From assembly GCF_017352215.1 (NCBI RefSeq), contig NZ_CP071444.1:2294001-2358000 (forward strand): DNA of 64,000 nt, given 5' to 3'. The notes under the pieces were generated by a model. It saw only the letters and a list, made by a program, of their open reading frames with translations. It searched no databases and was not told the DNA's origin. Below, piece by piece: positions 35,493 to 44,542 of this stretch (the first letter of the stretch is position 1; each line of letters begins with the position of its first letter). This stretch comes from Alkalibacter rhizosphaerae. GTDB lineage: Bacteria > Bacillota > Clostridia > Eubacteriales > Alkalibacteraceae. The position numbers were made by a program, and so were the translations under genes.

Positions 35493-37487
35493 TTAAATTT
35501 GGGCTGCAGCTTTGAAAGCGCCATTAACGGCTTCTGCTATGGTCGCTACGTCCACTGCATCACCAACGATGTACACTTCGGTTGCTGGCACGCTTTGTCG
35601 AAGATCATCCACCATTGCATGGCGGGGGACCATTCCAGCTGCCAAAAGCACAGTGTCTGCCGGAAGAGAAATTTGCTCTTGGGATTTGGTATCCACACAG
35701 ATCACTTCATCATCTTTTACTTCCATCAATCGGCAGTTCAAGTGAACCGGAATTTTTAATGTATCGATTTTTTCCAATAGATCCTGCATGGTTCCACTGG
35801 AGTTTTGAGCCAGATGGTTGAAATCAGGAGCCATTTCCACGATTTCCACTTCTTTGCCTTCTTCTTTCAAACCGATAGCTGTTTCAATGCCGATGGCACC
35901 GCCACCGACAATGACGGATTTGTTGCCGACTTCTACCAAGCCCACATCTGCATCCGGTGCCCAGTGAACGTGGGGTTTGTCGACCCCATTTACCTTGGGA
36001 ACGAATGGGTCAGCGCCAACGGCGACGACCATGGCGTCAAAATTCTCTTGATCCAAAAGCTCTTTGGTAGCTTCCGTATTCAATAAAATGGTTGCACCGC
36101 TTTTGTTGGCTTGAAGAACCAAGTAGTCCAAATAGTCTTTCATGTCGATTTTGAAGCTTGGTGCTGCTGCGCCAATAACGTTACCGCCCAGTCGATTGCC
36201 TTTTTCATATAATGTAACGTCGTGTCCTCTTTCACGAAGGGTAATGGCAGCTTGGATGCCACCAGGACCTCCACCGATGACGGCGACTTTTTTCTTCTGT
36301 TCTGCCAATGGCACTTTTCCGTCTGGATAGGCATCGATGTTGGCACTGTAAGGATTGACAGCGCATCCGATGACTCTCGGCTTGGTCAAGCGCATGCCGC
36401 AGTATTGGCAGCGAATGCAAGGTCTGTGATCTTCTTCTTGTCCCAAGGCATATTTTCTTGGCATGTCCGGGTCGGCGATGAGTGGTCGACACATGGCCAC
36501 AAAGTCTGCTTTGCCGGTGGCAATGATCTCTTCTGCATCTTTGATGCTCATGATGGAACCAACAGTGGCCACCAGAAGATCCGGGAATCTTTTTTTGATT
36601 TTTTCCGCGTAATGGACGTTGTACATACGGTCCATCATGGCGTTTTGCCACCAATTTCTAAAATAGGCGAAGTCTCCATGCAGACCTGCAGAAACATGCA
36701 AGATGTCGATTTTATCTTTTATGATATCGATGAATTGCAAGGTTTCTTCGAAGTGCATTCCGTCAGGGTGGATCTCATCGGCACTGATCCTGAATTCAAT
36801 GACGAAGTTTTCACCGACTTTTTCCCGTACGGCATCCAATACTTCGATGCAAAATCTTGCTCGATTCTCCAAAGATCCGCCATACTCGTCGGTTCGCTTA
36901 TTATAAAGACGGCTGGCAAACTGGCTGATCAGATTTCCATGTCCACCGTGGATCATAGAGATCTTCATGCCAGCTTTTTTGCATCTGTATGCAGCCATGG
37001 CATATTTATCTACGGTTTCCTTGATTTTTTCGTGGCTCATTTCCTCCGTAGGAATTGGTTCTCGACCTTCCATGGCTGCCCGCATATTTTCCATAGGCGT
37101 GACCATGGAGGATGCGCTGATGGCTGGACGTCCGATGCGGGAGGGATTGGTGTCTCTTCCGCAGTGATTGATTTCCAAGGATGCCTGGCACCCGTAGCTT
37201 TCACACATCTCAACAAAGGTGGAGAGGGGAAGAATGGCGCCATCGTTACCCATATCGAGCTGTCGTTCTTCATCACTGGATTCGGAGCTGTCAATAACGC
37301 TGTTACCTACATGGATGGTTGCCGCACCACCTTTGGCCATGGGACGAAACCAATCCACAAATTCCCGGCATACTCGGCCGTCTTTATCGGCGCGGTTGGG
37401 GGAAGGGGGGGCCATTTCGATCCGATTTTTAAAATCCACTCCTCGAATGCGTATGGATTGAAATACGTTTGGATAATTTGTACTCAT
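35493..37487 (-). CDS. OYE-type iron-sulfur flavoenzyme (NADH:flavin oxidoreductase / enoate-reductase-like)
   Basis: A 664-aa three-part oxidoreductase. Residues 1-370 form an FMN barrel with MIHGGHGNLISQF and YNKRTDEYGGSLENR. A [4Fe-4S] site follows, CIRCQYC then C after 11 residues. The rest is a two-dinucleotide domain with VAVIGGGPGGIQAA near residue 390 and VIVGGGAIGIETA near residue 535. Relatives are 2,4-dienoyl-CoA reductase, 2-enoate reductase, BaiCD and trimethylamine dehydrogenase; substrate is unclear, but reduction of an activated C=C bond is most likely. It is monocistronic with its own promoter. Two paralogs are at 44589-46556 and from 63023. Confidence 0.92.
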   Translation of the reverse strand: MSTNYPNVFQSIRIRGVDFKNRIEMAPPSPNRADKDGRVCREFVDWFRPMAKGGAATIHVGNSVIDSSESSDEERQLDMGNDGAILPLSTFVEMCESYGCQASLEINHCGRDTNPSRIGRPAISASSMVTPMENMRAAMEGREPIPTEEMSHEKIKETVDKYAMAAYRCKKAGMKISMIHGGHGNLISQFASRLYNKRTDEYGGSLENRARFCIEVLDAVREKVGENFVIEFRISADEIHPDGMHFEETLQFIDIIKDKIDILHVSAGLHGDFAYFRNWWQNAMMDRMYNVHYAEKIKKRFPDLLVATVGSIMSIKDAEEIIATGKADFVAMCRPLIADPDMPRKYALGQEEDHRPCIRCQYCGMRLTKPRVIGCAVNPYSANIDAYPDGKVPLAEQKKKVAVIGGGPGGIQAAITLRERGHDVTLYEKGNRLGGNVIGAAAPSFKIDMKDYLDYLVLQANKSGATILLNTEATKELLDQENFDAMVVAVGADPFVPKVNGVDKPHVHWAPDADVGLVEVGNKSVIVGGGAIGIETAIGLKEEGKEVEIVEMAPDFNHLAQNSSGTMQDLLEKIDTLKIPVHLNCRLMEVKDDEVICVDTKSQEQISLPADTVLLAAGMVPRHAMVDDLRQSVPATEVYIVGDAVDVATIAEAVNGAFKAAAQI

Positions 37488-37535
37488 AAGACACTTCCTT
37501 TCGCAGATGTTTTATTTGTTGAAAAATACATGTTA

Positions 37536-37544
37536 ATTATAGCA
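37536..37544 (-). promoter_or_regulatory. Extended -10 promoter of the first OYE-type gene
   Basis: On the minus strand the sequence TGCTATAAT forms a consensus extended -10 about 50 bases before the start codon. The -35 position (TTTAAA) is weak, as is usual with an extended -10. Confidence 0.5.
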
Positions 37545-37670
37545 TAGCATTTACAATATTTAAAGTAATAAAAAATCTTTAGCAATGATTTTTCTGTTCA
37601 ATGAACATGGAACATTTTTGAGAGTTTGTCGTCTAACGGGGTAGATATATAATCGAAGGAGGTTTTCCTC

Positions 37671-38936
37671 GTGAAATCAAAACAACGAAAGATTCCATAC
37701 TTAATATTGATACTTTTTATTTTATTTTTTATGACGGCCTGCAATTCAGCATCTCCAGGAGCCAGCGATCTGATGACAAATATCAAGGCCAAATCCTGGC
37801 CGGATCCTATTCCTTCCATGAACGAAACATTGAAGGAAAGTGTGAACGATTTTTCCTGGGATCTGTTTTTGCGTTCCTTGGACAAGGAAGGAAACATCCT
37901 AGTGTCTCCTACATCCGTCTATTTGGCCATGGCCATGACCATGAACGGATCAAATGGAGATACCCTTCAAGGAATGCAACAAGCGCTTCGACTGGATGGT
38001 CTGGAGTTGACCAAAGCCAATGAACAGGCAAGAAATTGGATGGGATTGTTGCGCAAGGAGACGGAAAAGACTAATGTTTCCATTGCCAATTCCATCTGGG
38101 TTCGTCCCTCTTATGATGTTGCCATCGATTTTCTGCAAACCAATGCCGATTATTATGACGCTGGAGCCAGAGCAATGGATTTTTCCGATCCTGATGCCGT
38201 AGAGACCATCAACCAGTGGGTGAAGGACAATACAAACGGCAAGATCGAGAAGATCGTGGAAGAGATCGATGAGGATGTAATGATGTATCTGATCAATGCG
38301 GTGTATTTTAAGTCCGACTGGAAAGAGCCTTTTTTAACGGACGATACAAAAAATGATACATTTTATGGAAAAGTCGAATTATTGGAAGTACCTTTCATGA
38401 ATCGTACTGGAGAAATGAAATATGTGGATTGGAACGACATTCAAGGTATTTTGTTGCCTTACGAAGACGCCACCTATGAGTTTTTTGCATTTCTCCCAAA
38501 TGAAGGACTAGATATCAGAAATGAACTTAGAAACTGGGATTCAAAGCTACTGGCTGATTTGATCGACCAGGCCAAGTCTTCTACAGTGATGTTGTCCATA
38601 CCGAAATTCGAAGTCCGATATGAAAATGAACTTAATACCATTTTGACGGATATGGGTATGGGGTCGGCTTTTGATACTTCAGCGGATTTTTCGGCCATGA
38701 GCGAAAGTGGAAACAGAGATCTTTACATCAGTAAAGTTCTTCACAAGACATTTGCCCGGGTGGATGAAAAAGGCACGGAAGCTGCTGCCGTCACCAGTGT
38801 GGAAATGCGTTTGACATCCATGCCCGAGGTCAATGCGAGCCTGACTTTTGATCGACCTTTCCTTTACGGCATCTGGAACAATGAAACAAACACGCCCTTG
38901 TTTATCGGTACTATGGAAGATCCAAACAATGGATGA
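37671..38936 (+). CDS. Serpin-family protease inhibitor, predicted lipoprotein
   Basis: A 421-aa protein. The N terminus is a lipoprotein signal (basic MKSKQRK, hydrophobic helix, lipobox MTAC with Cys near residue 24). The rest is a full-length serpin: NILVSPTSVYLAMAMTMNGS near residue 82, LINAVYFKSDWKEPF near residue 207, and the C-terminal hinge DEKGTEAAAVTSVEMRLT followed by LTFDRPFLYGIW. The hinge has the small-residue run needed for loop insertion, so it is probably inhibitory. Counting from the hinge puts P1-P1' at or near Thr-Ser. The start is GTG with AAGGAGG upstream. It should face the outside, anchored in the membrane. Confidence 0.92.
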   Translation: MKSKQRKIPYLILILFILFFMTACNSASPGASDLMTNIKAKSWPDPIPSMNETLKESVNDFSWDLFLRSLDKEGNILVSPTSVYLAMAMTMNGSNGDTLQGMQQALRLDGLELTKANEQARNWMGLLRKETEKTNVSIANSIWVRPSYDVAIDFLQTNADYYDAGARAMDFSDPDAVETINQWVKDNTNGKIEKIVEEIDEDVMMYLINAVYFKSDWKEPFLTDDTKNDTFYGKVELLEVPFMNRTGEMKYVDWNDIQGILLPYEDATYEFFAFLPNEGLDIRNELRNWDSKLLADLIDQAKSSTVMLSIPKFEVRYENELNTILTDMGMGSAFDTSADFSAMSESGNRDLYISKVLHKTFARVDEKGTEAAAVTSVEMRLTSMPEVNASLTFDRPFLYGIWNNETNTPLFIGTMEDPNNG

Positions 38937-39048
38937 AGACGTTTACCAACTGCTAAATCCCTGGTTATCTCATTGAAGTAATGGGATAAAATTGGTATCA
39001 TGTTATTATGAGAGAATTGTTACTGATTATTGAGATGGAGGTAGAAAA

Positions 39049-40278
39049 ATGAAAAATGTGAAGATAGCCGACGGCGTACACATGCTGTCCATGAACGTTG
39101 AAGATATTTTATTTGAAGGAATGTGGGATCTGGCCAATGGAGTGACCCTGAATTCATACGTGGTACAAGGAGAGAAAACAGCCATCGTAGACGGTGTGAT
39201 CGGATGGGATGGCATCCCGGAAACCTTGTATGATGCCTTAGAAAAAATGGGCGTTAAAATCGAAGACCTTGACTATGCCATAGTCAATCATATGGAGCCG
39301 GATCATTCCGGATGGATGGAAAGCTTGCTGAAAATCAAAGGGGACATACGAATATATGCATCTCAAAAATCTGCAGCATTGCTGGATCAGTTTTTTGATA
39401 AAACAGAAAATGTGGTTATGGTAAAAGACGGGGATACCTTGGATCTGGGAGCGGGAAAAGTTTTGAGTTTTCATTTGGCGCCTAATGTTCACTGGCCGGA
39501 TACCATGATGACATTGGATAATCAGACGGGGACCCTCATGAGTTGCGACATGTACGGATCTTTCGGCAAGATCGAAAACAGCTACTTTGACGATGAAATG
39601 AGCGATCAAGACAAGGCCTTCTTTGAAGAGGAAGGCATCCGATACTACAGCAACGTAATGGCCACTTTTGGTTCTTTCGTGCAAAAGGCCATCGATAAAA
39701 CAAAAGGGTTGGATGTCAAGATCATTGCACCCGGCCATGGTCCGGTATATCGTTCCAATCCTTCCGAAATCATGGATAATTACCAGCGATATATCGGATA
39801 CGGAGAAGGAAAAGGCAAAAGGGAGATCGCCATTTTGTGGGGATCCATGTATGGCATGACAAAAAAAGCGTTGGATCATGTTTTGAAGATTTTGGAAAAA
39901 GAAGCGATCTCCGTTCATCTTATGGAAATGCCGAGATGTACGGAAAGCGACATGGTCGCAGCCATATTTAAAAGTGCAGGTGTCATCGTTGCAGCTCCTA
40001 CCTATGAATACAAGCTGTTTCCACCAGTGGCCGCTGCAATAGATGAAGCGGGGAGAAAAAAGATCACAAACAAGGCAGCTGTATATTTTGGTTCCTGTGG
40101 GTGGTCCGGTGGAGCGTGGAAAGAACTTTCTCAAATCATCGAACGCAACAATATGAAATGGGATTTTGATGAGCCTCTGGAATTCAAAGGTTCACCCCAT
40201 GAAGAAGATCTGAAAAAAGTGGAAGCCCAAGTAATGGAATTGGTAAAAAAGGTTCGAGCCATAGCAAATGAAGCGTAA
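39049..40278 (+). CDS. fprA: Flavo-diiron protein (FprA-type oxygen/NO reductase)
   Basis: A 409-aa two-domain protein. The N-terminal beta-lactamase-like domain has the diiron ligands NHMEPDHSG near residue 82, VHWPD, CDMYGSF and APGHGPVY; the C-terminal flavodoxin domain begins near residue 260 with ILWGSMYGMTKKALD. It reduces O2 to water, or NO to N2O, without releasing reactive oxygen, protecting anaerobes. The electron donor (rubredoxin or F420-like carrier) is not encoded next to it. The ATG has GGAGG upstream, and a terminator follows. Confidence 0.94.
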   Translation: MKNVKIADGVHMLSMNVEDILFEGMWDLANGVTLNSYVVQGEKTAIVDGVIGWDGIPETLYDALEKMGVKIEDLDYAIVNHMEPDHSGWMESLLKIKGDIRIYASQKSAALLDQFFDKTENVVMVKDGDTLDLGAGKVLSFHLAPNVHWPDTMMTLDNQTGTLMSCDMYGSFGKIENSYFDDEMSDQDKAFFEEEGIRYYSNVMATFGSFVQKAIDKTKGLDVKIIAPGHGPVYRSNPSEIMDNYQRYIGYGEGKGKREIAILWGSMYGMTKKALDHVLKILEKEAISVHLMEMPRCTESDMVAAIFKSAGVIVAAPTYEYKLFPPVAAAIDEAGRKKITNKAAVYFGSCGWSGGAWKELSQIIERNNMKWDFDEPLEFKGSPHEEDLKKVEAQVMELVKKVRAIANEA

Positions 40279-40292
40279 TCATTAAAAAACAC

Positions 40293-40316
40293 AAAGCGGC
40301 CATTGCCGCTTTTTTA
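40293..40316 (+). terminator. Terminator after the flavo-diiron gene
   Basis: AAAGCGGC (40293-40300) pairs with GCCGCTTT (40305-40312) around a 4-base loop, continuing into a T run. Confidence 0.82.
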
Positions 40317-40388
40317 CTGCCTCGATTTTAGATTTCATTGGAATGGGTATACGAAAGATAATACGGAAGTATCGAAAGGACGAAGATC

Positions 40389-41684
40389 ATGAAGACGTTT
40401 CAATATGAAGAATGCCAGGTGATACAGACCACCCAGGAAGGAAAAGAATATTTCGAATACAGAATCCAGTTGAACCGACCTGATGTGGAGCGTTACTTTT
40501 CCATGCCTTCAGAAGAAGCAGCCCGCTACAACCACTGGCAAGAAGCGGGGCTGACAGATTTTATTCGCAATCAAGCGGAGGGGTCGAAAATCCAGGAGAT
40601 CCAGATAGAGAATGGTACGTTGATCGTGACCGGAATCGATGGTGGAGTCCTGTATCAGCAGGTTTTGGAGTGGATAAGGGATCACTACGCAGACAAGGAA
40701 ATGCATATCACCCGAATGTTTGGAAGCTATATCCTGCTGCAACGATTGGACGGAAGATTGCAAGCCGTCAAAGCGACTCCCATCCCCATCAAGTATTGTC
40801 CCTTGATGATCCAACTTCTTAAAGAAGTTGGTGGTAAGGTGGCAGAGGAGTTGATCGATTCCTTAAAGGATGCGACAGAGGAAGTTCAGTCGAAATTGAT
40901 GTGTCAGTTGATCGATGAAGTGGTTATTGCCGGTGGGTATTTTGACGACCAGCGGCCATTGAATTCCTGCGAATCCAATGTGCTTTTCGGAGCATCGGAG
41001 ATCATGAGTTCTGCGTTTTTCTCCACCCTTCTGGATGGTGCCGTTATCGTTTCCAATAACTTGGGTACCATCATAACCACCAGCCAGACAAATACTCAAG
41101 GAGCGGTGAAGCGAATGACCGGGCTCTTCTATACCAGTCCTTCCAAAAGAATCATGGAAACGGCATCAACGGAAGATATCGTACCTATTTTTCCCCATAC
41201 AGCTCGCATCGACCAGGTGGAAGGGGTCCGCAAAGCCATTTCCATGGGAATGCAAAATATTGCGGTATCTGTTGCGTCTAAGGAGAATCATTTGTTGGAA
41301 GCCCTAAGCGCCATGGAAAAGGAGGAAACGACTTTATACAAGTTTGGTCTATGTACTACCGGAATTGATGAGGAAACGGCTAAAATCATGGCAAGACATG
41401 CGGATATCGTTTGGTCCTGCGCTTCCAAGCAAGTGAAAGATCACATCGAACCAAATGCCATTGCGCAGGTTGGCATGAAGATCCCGGTTCATGTCATGAC
41501 CCAGAAGGGATGGTATCTGGTAAAAAATCATCTCAAAAAAACATATGACAGTGCCGGCTTGGGGGAAGTGGTACCGGCAAAAGGAGCCATCAAGCCCATT
41601 TTGTTGAACGACAATGGAACCCTGAAAATCATTCAAAAAAATGAAGCGGAACCATGTACGGACTGTCCAAGTCCCTGCATATAG
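40389..41684 (+). CDS. DUF2099-like protein (methanogenesis marker 8 related?)
   Basis: A 431-aa soluble protein. The C-terminal half, with NNLGTIITTSQTNTQGAVKR, MTGLFYTSPSKRIM, FPHTARIDQVEGVRKAISMG and ADIVWSCASKQVKDHI, resembles as I recall it the DUF2099 family, first noted as methanogenesis marker protein 8. The N-terminal 130 residues I do not recognise. It ends in CTDCPSPCI, a compact three-cysteine cluster (CxxCxxxC) that could bind metal or a cofactor. The function is unknown. It is followed after 17 bases by a zinc alcohol dehydrogenase and shares its terminator, so the two probably act together. Confidence 0.6.
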   Translation: MKTFQYEECQVIQTTQEGKEYFEYRIQLNRPDVERYFSMPSEEAARYNHWQEAGLTDFIRNQAEGSKIQEIQIENGTLIVTGIDGGVLYQQVLEWIRDHYADKEMHITRMFGSYILLQRLDGRLQAVKATPIPIKYCPLMIQLLKEVGGKVAEELIDSLKDATEEVQSKLMCQLIDEVVIAGGYFDDQRPLNSCESNVLFGASEIMSSAFFSTLLDGAVIVSNNLGTIITTSQTNTQGAVKRMTGLFYTSPSKRIMETASTEDIVPIFPHTARIDQVEGVRKAISMGMQNIAVSVASKENHLLEALSAMEKEETTLYKFGLCTTGIDEETAKIMARHADIVWSCASKQVKDHIEPNAIAQVGMKIPVHVMTQKGWYLVKNHLKKTYDSAGLGEVVPAKGAIKPILLNDNGTLKIIQKNEAEPCTDCPSPCI

Positions 41685-41701
41685 ATAAGGAGGCTACATG
41701 T

Positions 41702-42799
41702 ATGAAAATCAAAGCAGCAGTTGTTCGGAAACCGGGTGCTCCATTTCGCATCGAAGAAGTGGAAATTGCCAAACCGAAAGAAACGGAGGTATTGGTGCGC
41801 ATGATCGCCTGTGGTGTCTGTCACACGGACGCTGTGGCAAGAGACCAGGAAATGCCGGTGCCGTTGCCAGCGGTACTCGGTCATGAAGGATCTGGTATCG
41901 TAGAGGAAGTGGGAAGCCGTGTCCGGGATATAAAACCTGGAGATCACGTGGTTTTGACGGTCTATTCCTGCGGCAGATGTGAAGCCTGCATGACGGGGCA
42001 TCCCAGCCAATGCGAATGGGCTTTTCCAACAAGCTTTTTGGGTGCATACGAAGATGGTACCAAACGGTTATCTAAGGACGGGGTAGAACTTTCTACGTTT
42101 TTTGCCCAAGCAAGCTTTGCAACCTACGCCATTGCGGACGAACGCAATGCCATCAAGATCGATAAGGATGTGGATTTGTCGCTGATGGGTCCTCTGGGCT
42201 GCGGGATCCAAACGGGAGCTGGCACAGTGATGAACAAATTGAAGCCGGAGCCGGGAAGTGCTGTGGTAGTATTTGGTTGTGGAGCTGTCGGTCTAAGTGC
42301 GATCATGGCTGCAAAAATCATGGGAGCTGATCCAATCATTGGTGTGGACGCTGTCGATTCCCGCTTGGAATTGGCAAAAGAATTGGGAGCTCACATCGTT
42401 TTCAATGGGAAAAAGGAAAAAGATCTGGTGACAAGCATACAGGAAGTCACTGGCGGCGGTGCTGATTGCAGCTTAGACACTACCGGCGTGGAGACACTGG
42501 TTAACCAAGCACTCTTCTGCTTGAAACCGTTGGGGACATGCGCCATCGTAGCGTCCAGCGGTGATCGAGAATTCAAGATCCCCCTGCAAAATGCCATCAT
42601 GGGAGTTGGAAAGACCCTTATGGGCGTGGTAGAAGGAGATGCTATACCCAAACTTTTCATTCCAAAGCTGGTCAAGTTATATAAACAAGGAGCTTTTCCT
42701 TTGGACAAATTGGTTCAGTTTTACGATTTCGAAGAGATCAATCAGGCATTTGAAGATTCAAAAAGCGGAAAAACCATCAAACCAATTTTGCGATTCTAA
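41702..42799 (+). CDS. Zinc-dependent medium-chain alcohol dehydrogenase
   Basis: A 365-aa NAD(P)-dependent enzyme. The catalytic zinc site is CGVCHTDAVA with GHEGSGIVEEVG; the structural zinc site is CGRCEACMTGHPSQC; the Rossmann loop is VVFGCGAVGLSAIMAA near residue 190. It is closest in layout to aryl-/benzyl-alcohol and class III-like dehydrogenases. The substrate is not readable. I use ATG 41702, which has AAGGAGG eight bases upstream. It lies directly behind the DUF2099-like gene. Confidence 0.92.
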   Translation: MKIKAAVVRKPGAPFRIEEVEIAKPKETEVLVRMIACGVCHTDAVARDQEMPVPLPAVLGHEGSGIVEEVGSRVRDIKPGDHVVLTVYSCGRCEACMTGHPSQCEWAFPTSFLGAYEDGTKRLSKDGVELSTFFAQASFATYAIADERNAIKIDKDVDLSLMGPLGCGIQTGAGTVMNKLKPEPGSAVVVFGCGAVGLSAIMAAKIMGADPIIGVDAVDSRLELAKELGAHIVFNGKKEKDLVTSIQEVTGGGADCSLDTTGVETLVNQALFCLKPLGTCAIVASSGDREFKIPLQNAIMGVGKTLMGVVEGDAIPKLFIPKLVKLYKQGAFPLDKLVQFYDFEEINQAFEDSKSGKTIKPILRF

Positions 42800-42816
42800 C
42801 ATAATAGAATAGGGTA

Positions 42817-42858
42817 AAAATGGAGTCTATCTAGGAGAACCAGGATAGACTCCATTTT
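42817..42858 (+). terminator. Terminator after the alcohol dehydrogenase
   Basis: A 15-bp perfect stem (42817-42831 with 42844-42858) flanked by A and T runs closes the DUF2099-like/dehydrogenase unit. Confidence 0.88.
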
Positions 42859-42918
42859 ACTTGGTATGCTATAATAAAATGGAAAAATGTAAGATGATAC
42901 AAGGAAAGGATTCTGTAG

Positions 42919-44025
42919 ATGGTTGAAAATTACATCGTGACGTTTATCATTGATATCGCAGCACTTCTATTTCTTGTTAATTTGGTCCAAGGCAACAACA
43001 TCCTGAACAGGCTTCGAAAAAAACCATTTATTATCGGTATTGTTATTACTGTTCTTGTTATTATTGCCGAAGCAGGGACTTTGAGATATGGGCAAGAATC
43101 GGCAGGATTTCGACCATTGCATGTTTTTTTCAACGTTCTAGGATTTGGTTTGACACCATGGATCCCTATTTTTTTAGTCGCCATTTTTGACTTGAAGCTG
43201 GTAAAAGCCCATTTGTTGCTTTTATTGCCTACTTTGGTGAATATGGCAGTCACTCTACTATCTCCTTTTTATGGGTTGATTTTTCTTGTGGACCAAAGCA
43301 ATCGATATTTCAGAGGTTCCGTATTTTTCATTTTTGTGATCGTATATCTTTTCAATATCCTTCTTCTGGTGATTGGAACACTCCGTTCAGGACAAAAGTA
43401 TCTTTTTACCATTCGTGGGAAGATCCTTGCGCTGGCAATTTTTGCAGTTGCAGGCACCTGTATTCAGCTAATATTTCCAATGATCTACTCTTCCTGGCAT
43501 TGCGTCACGTTAACGTTGTTTTTGTACTATATTCTGCTTGCCGAGTTTGATGGAAGATTTGATACCCTTACTGAACTTTTAAACCGTGGAGCCTTTGACA
43601 AGGATTCCAGTCGGTTGAAAAGCTCAGATGCGTATACTGTTGTTGTATTTGATATCAATCTGTTTAAGGAAATCAACGATACTTATGGTCACGATTACGG
43701 TGATTTGGTTTTGAAAACCATAGGATCCATGATCTGTGATACTTTTAATGACAACGGTTATTGTTATCGAATCGGCGGAGATGAATTTTGTGTCATTGCC
43801 AAGGAGACAAGGGAAGAAGATCTGGAACGAAGGCTGAAGCAGTTGACGGAAAAGCTCCAGTGCGAACGGCTAAATGATAAACACCTGCCTACAGTGTCCT
43901 ACGGGTACAGCTATCATAAAAGAAATCAAGTCCTGGATTTTCAAAAAAATATGAAAGAAGCAGACAAACAAATGTATCATTACAAGCAACTTCAAAAGAA
44001 CGATCATTCACTATTAATCCGATGA
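42919..44025 (+). CDS. Membrane-bound diguanylate cyclase (GGDEF protein)
   Basis: A 368-aa protein with about seven transmembrane helices (residues 5-215, a 7TM sensor of the histidine-kinase-N type) and a C-terminal GGDEF domain. VFDINLFKEINDTYGHDYGD and RIGGDEFCVI carry the substrate- and metal-binding residues, and the signature GGDEF is intact, so c-di-GMP synthesis is expected. A classic RxxD inhibitory site before GGDEF is not evident. The ATG has AAGGAAAGG upstream. It is a single-gene unit between a terminator and the perR promoter. Confidence 0.9.
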   Translation: MVENYIVTFIIDIAALLFLVNLVQGNNILNRLRKKPFIIGIVITVLVIIAEAGTLRYGQESAGFRPLHVFFNVLGFGLTPWIPIFLVAIFDLKLVKAHLLLLLPTLVNMAVTLLSPFYGLIFLVDQSNRYFRGSVFFIFVIVYLFNILLLVIGTLRSGQKYLFTIRGKILALAIFAVAGTCIQLIFPMIYSSWHCVTLTLFLYYILLAEFDGRFDTLTELLNRGAFDKDSSRLKSSDAYTVVVFDINLFKEINDTYGHDYGDLVLKTIGSMICDTFNDNGYCYRIGGDEFCVIAKETREEDLERRLKQLTEKLQCERLNDKHLPTVSYGYSYHKRNQVLDFQKNMKEADKQMYHYKQLQKNDHSLLIR

Positions 44026-44031
44026 TTTTAC

Positions 44032-44087
44032 TTGACATATAAATAGTTTCTTTATATTATAATATTGGAATCGATATCGATTTCAAT
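44032..44087 (+). promoter_or_regulatory. perR promoter with 24-bp operator-like palindrome
   Basis: TTGACA (44032-44037) and TATTAT (44055-44060), 17 bases apart, form a plausible promoter. It contains a 12-bp AT palindrome (44054-44065), and from 44064 to 44087 a 24-bp inverted repeat centred on AATCGATATCGATT, with a single mismatched pair. This lies at the transcription start and is a good autoregulatory operator. It does not match the Bacillus PerR box well. Confidence 0.6.
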
Positions 44088-44116
44088 CCAGTATAAGTAA
44101 GGAAACAGGTGAAAAA

Positions 44117-44518
44117 ATGAACAATATTGCAGGTATATTGCTTGAAAATGAAATAAAACCATCCTATCAACGGATGAAAGTGATGGAATATTTAAACGAA
44201 AACAGGATTCATCCCACGGTGGAACAGATCTATTCCGAATTGAAACCGGAAATCCCCACATTGTCCAAAGCTACCGTCTACAATACTTTAAAGTTGTTCG
44301 AAGCAAAGCAATTGGTCAAGTCCATAACCATTGAGGACAACGAGGTTCGATACGATGCCGATGTGAAGGATCATGGTCATTTTAAATGTCAGAATTGTGG
44401 GATGATCGTTGATTTTCCTATTTTGTTGGGAAAAGTGGAGCACGATGTATTGAAAAACTACCAAGTTCATCAGAGAGATGTGTTCTTTCGCGGTTTGTGT
44501 AGTGATTGCAAGGAGTAA
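44117..44518 (+). CDS. perR: Fur-family regulator, PerR-like peroxide sensor
   Basis: A 133-aa winged-helix metalloregulator. The DNA-binding part runs PSYQRMKVMEYL to TLSKATVYNTL. The dimerisation part has two CxxC zinc-structural pairs (CQNC and CSDC). The regulatory-metal ligands match PerR, as I align it to the Bacillus protein: His in IHPTVEQIY, Asp in YDAD, His-Gly-His in DHGHF and Asp in MIVDF (Fur usually has Glu there). It likely represses peroxide-defence genes with iron or manganese. The ATG has AAGGAAACAGG upstream. Confidence 0.85.
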   Translation: MNNIAGILLENEIKPSYQRMKVMEYLNENRIHPTVEQIYSELKPEIPTLSKATVYNTLKLFEAKQLVKSITIEDNEVRYDADVKDHGHFKCQNCGMIVDFPILLGKVEHDVLKNYQVHQRDVFFRGLCSDCKE

Positions 44519-44542
44519 TCCATACAGCTAACAATATCAAAA

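Noticed and set aside
36222-37547. A 441-codon open frame on the plus strand opposite the first OYE-type gene
   Set aside because: It mirrors the conserved flavoenzyme codons, has no recognisable domain and no proper ribosome site; a shadow of the real gene.
40389-41684. Archaeal origin of the window or a methanogenesis locus, based on the DUF2099-like protein
   Set aside because: Ribosome sites, T-box, gene order and all neighbours are bacterial, and no methyl-coenzyme M reductase or related gene is present.
44052-44070. A canonical PerR box in the perR promoter
   Set aside because: TTATAAT is present once, but the second half-site and the 1-base spacer do not fit; the 24-bp palindrome is the stronger signal.
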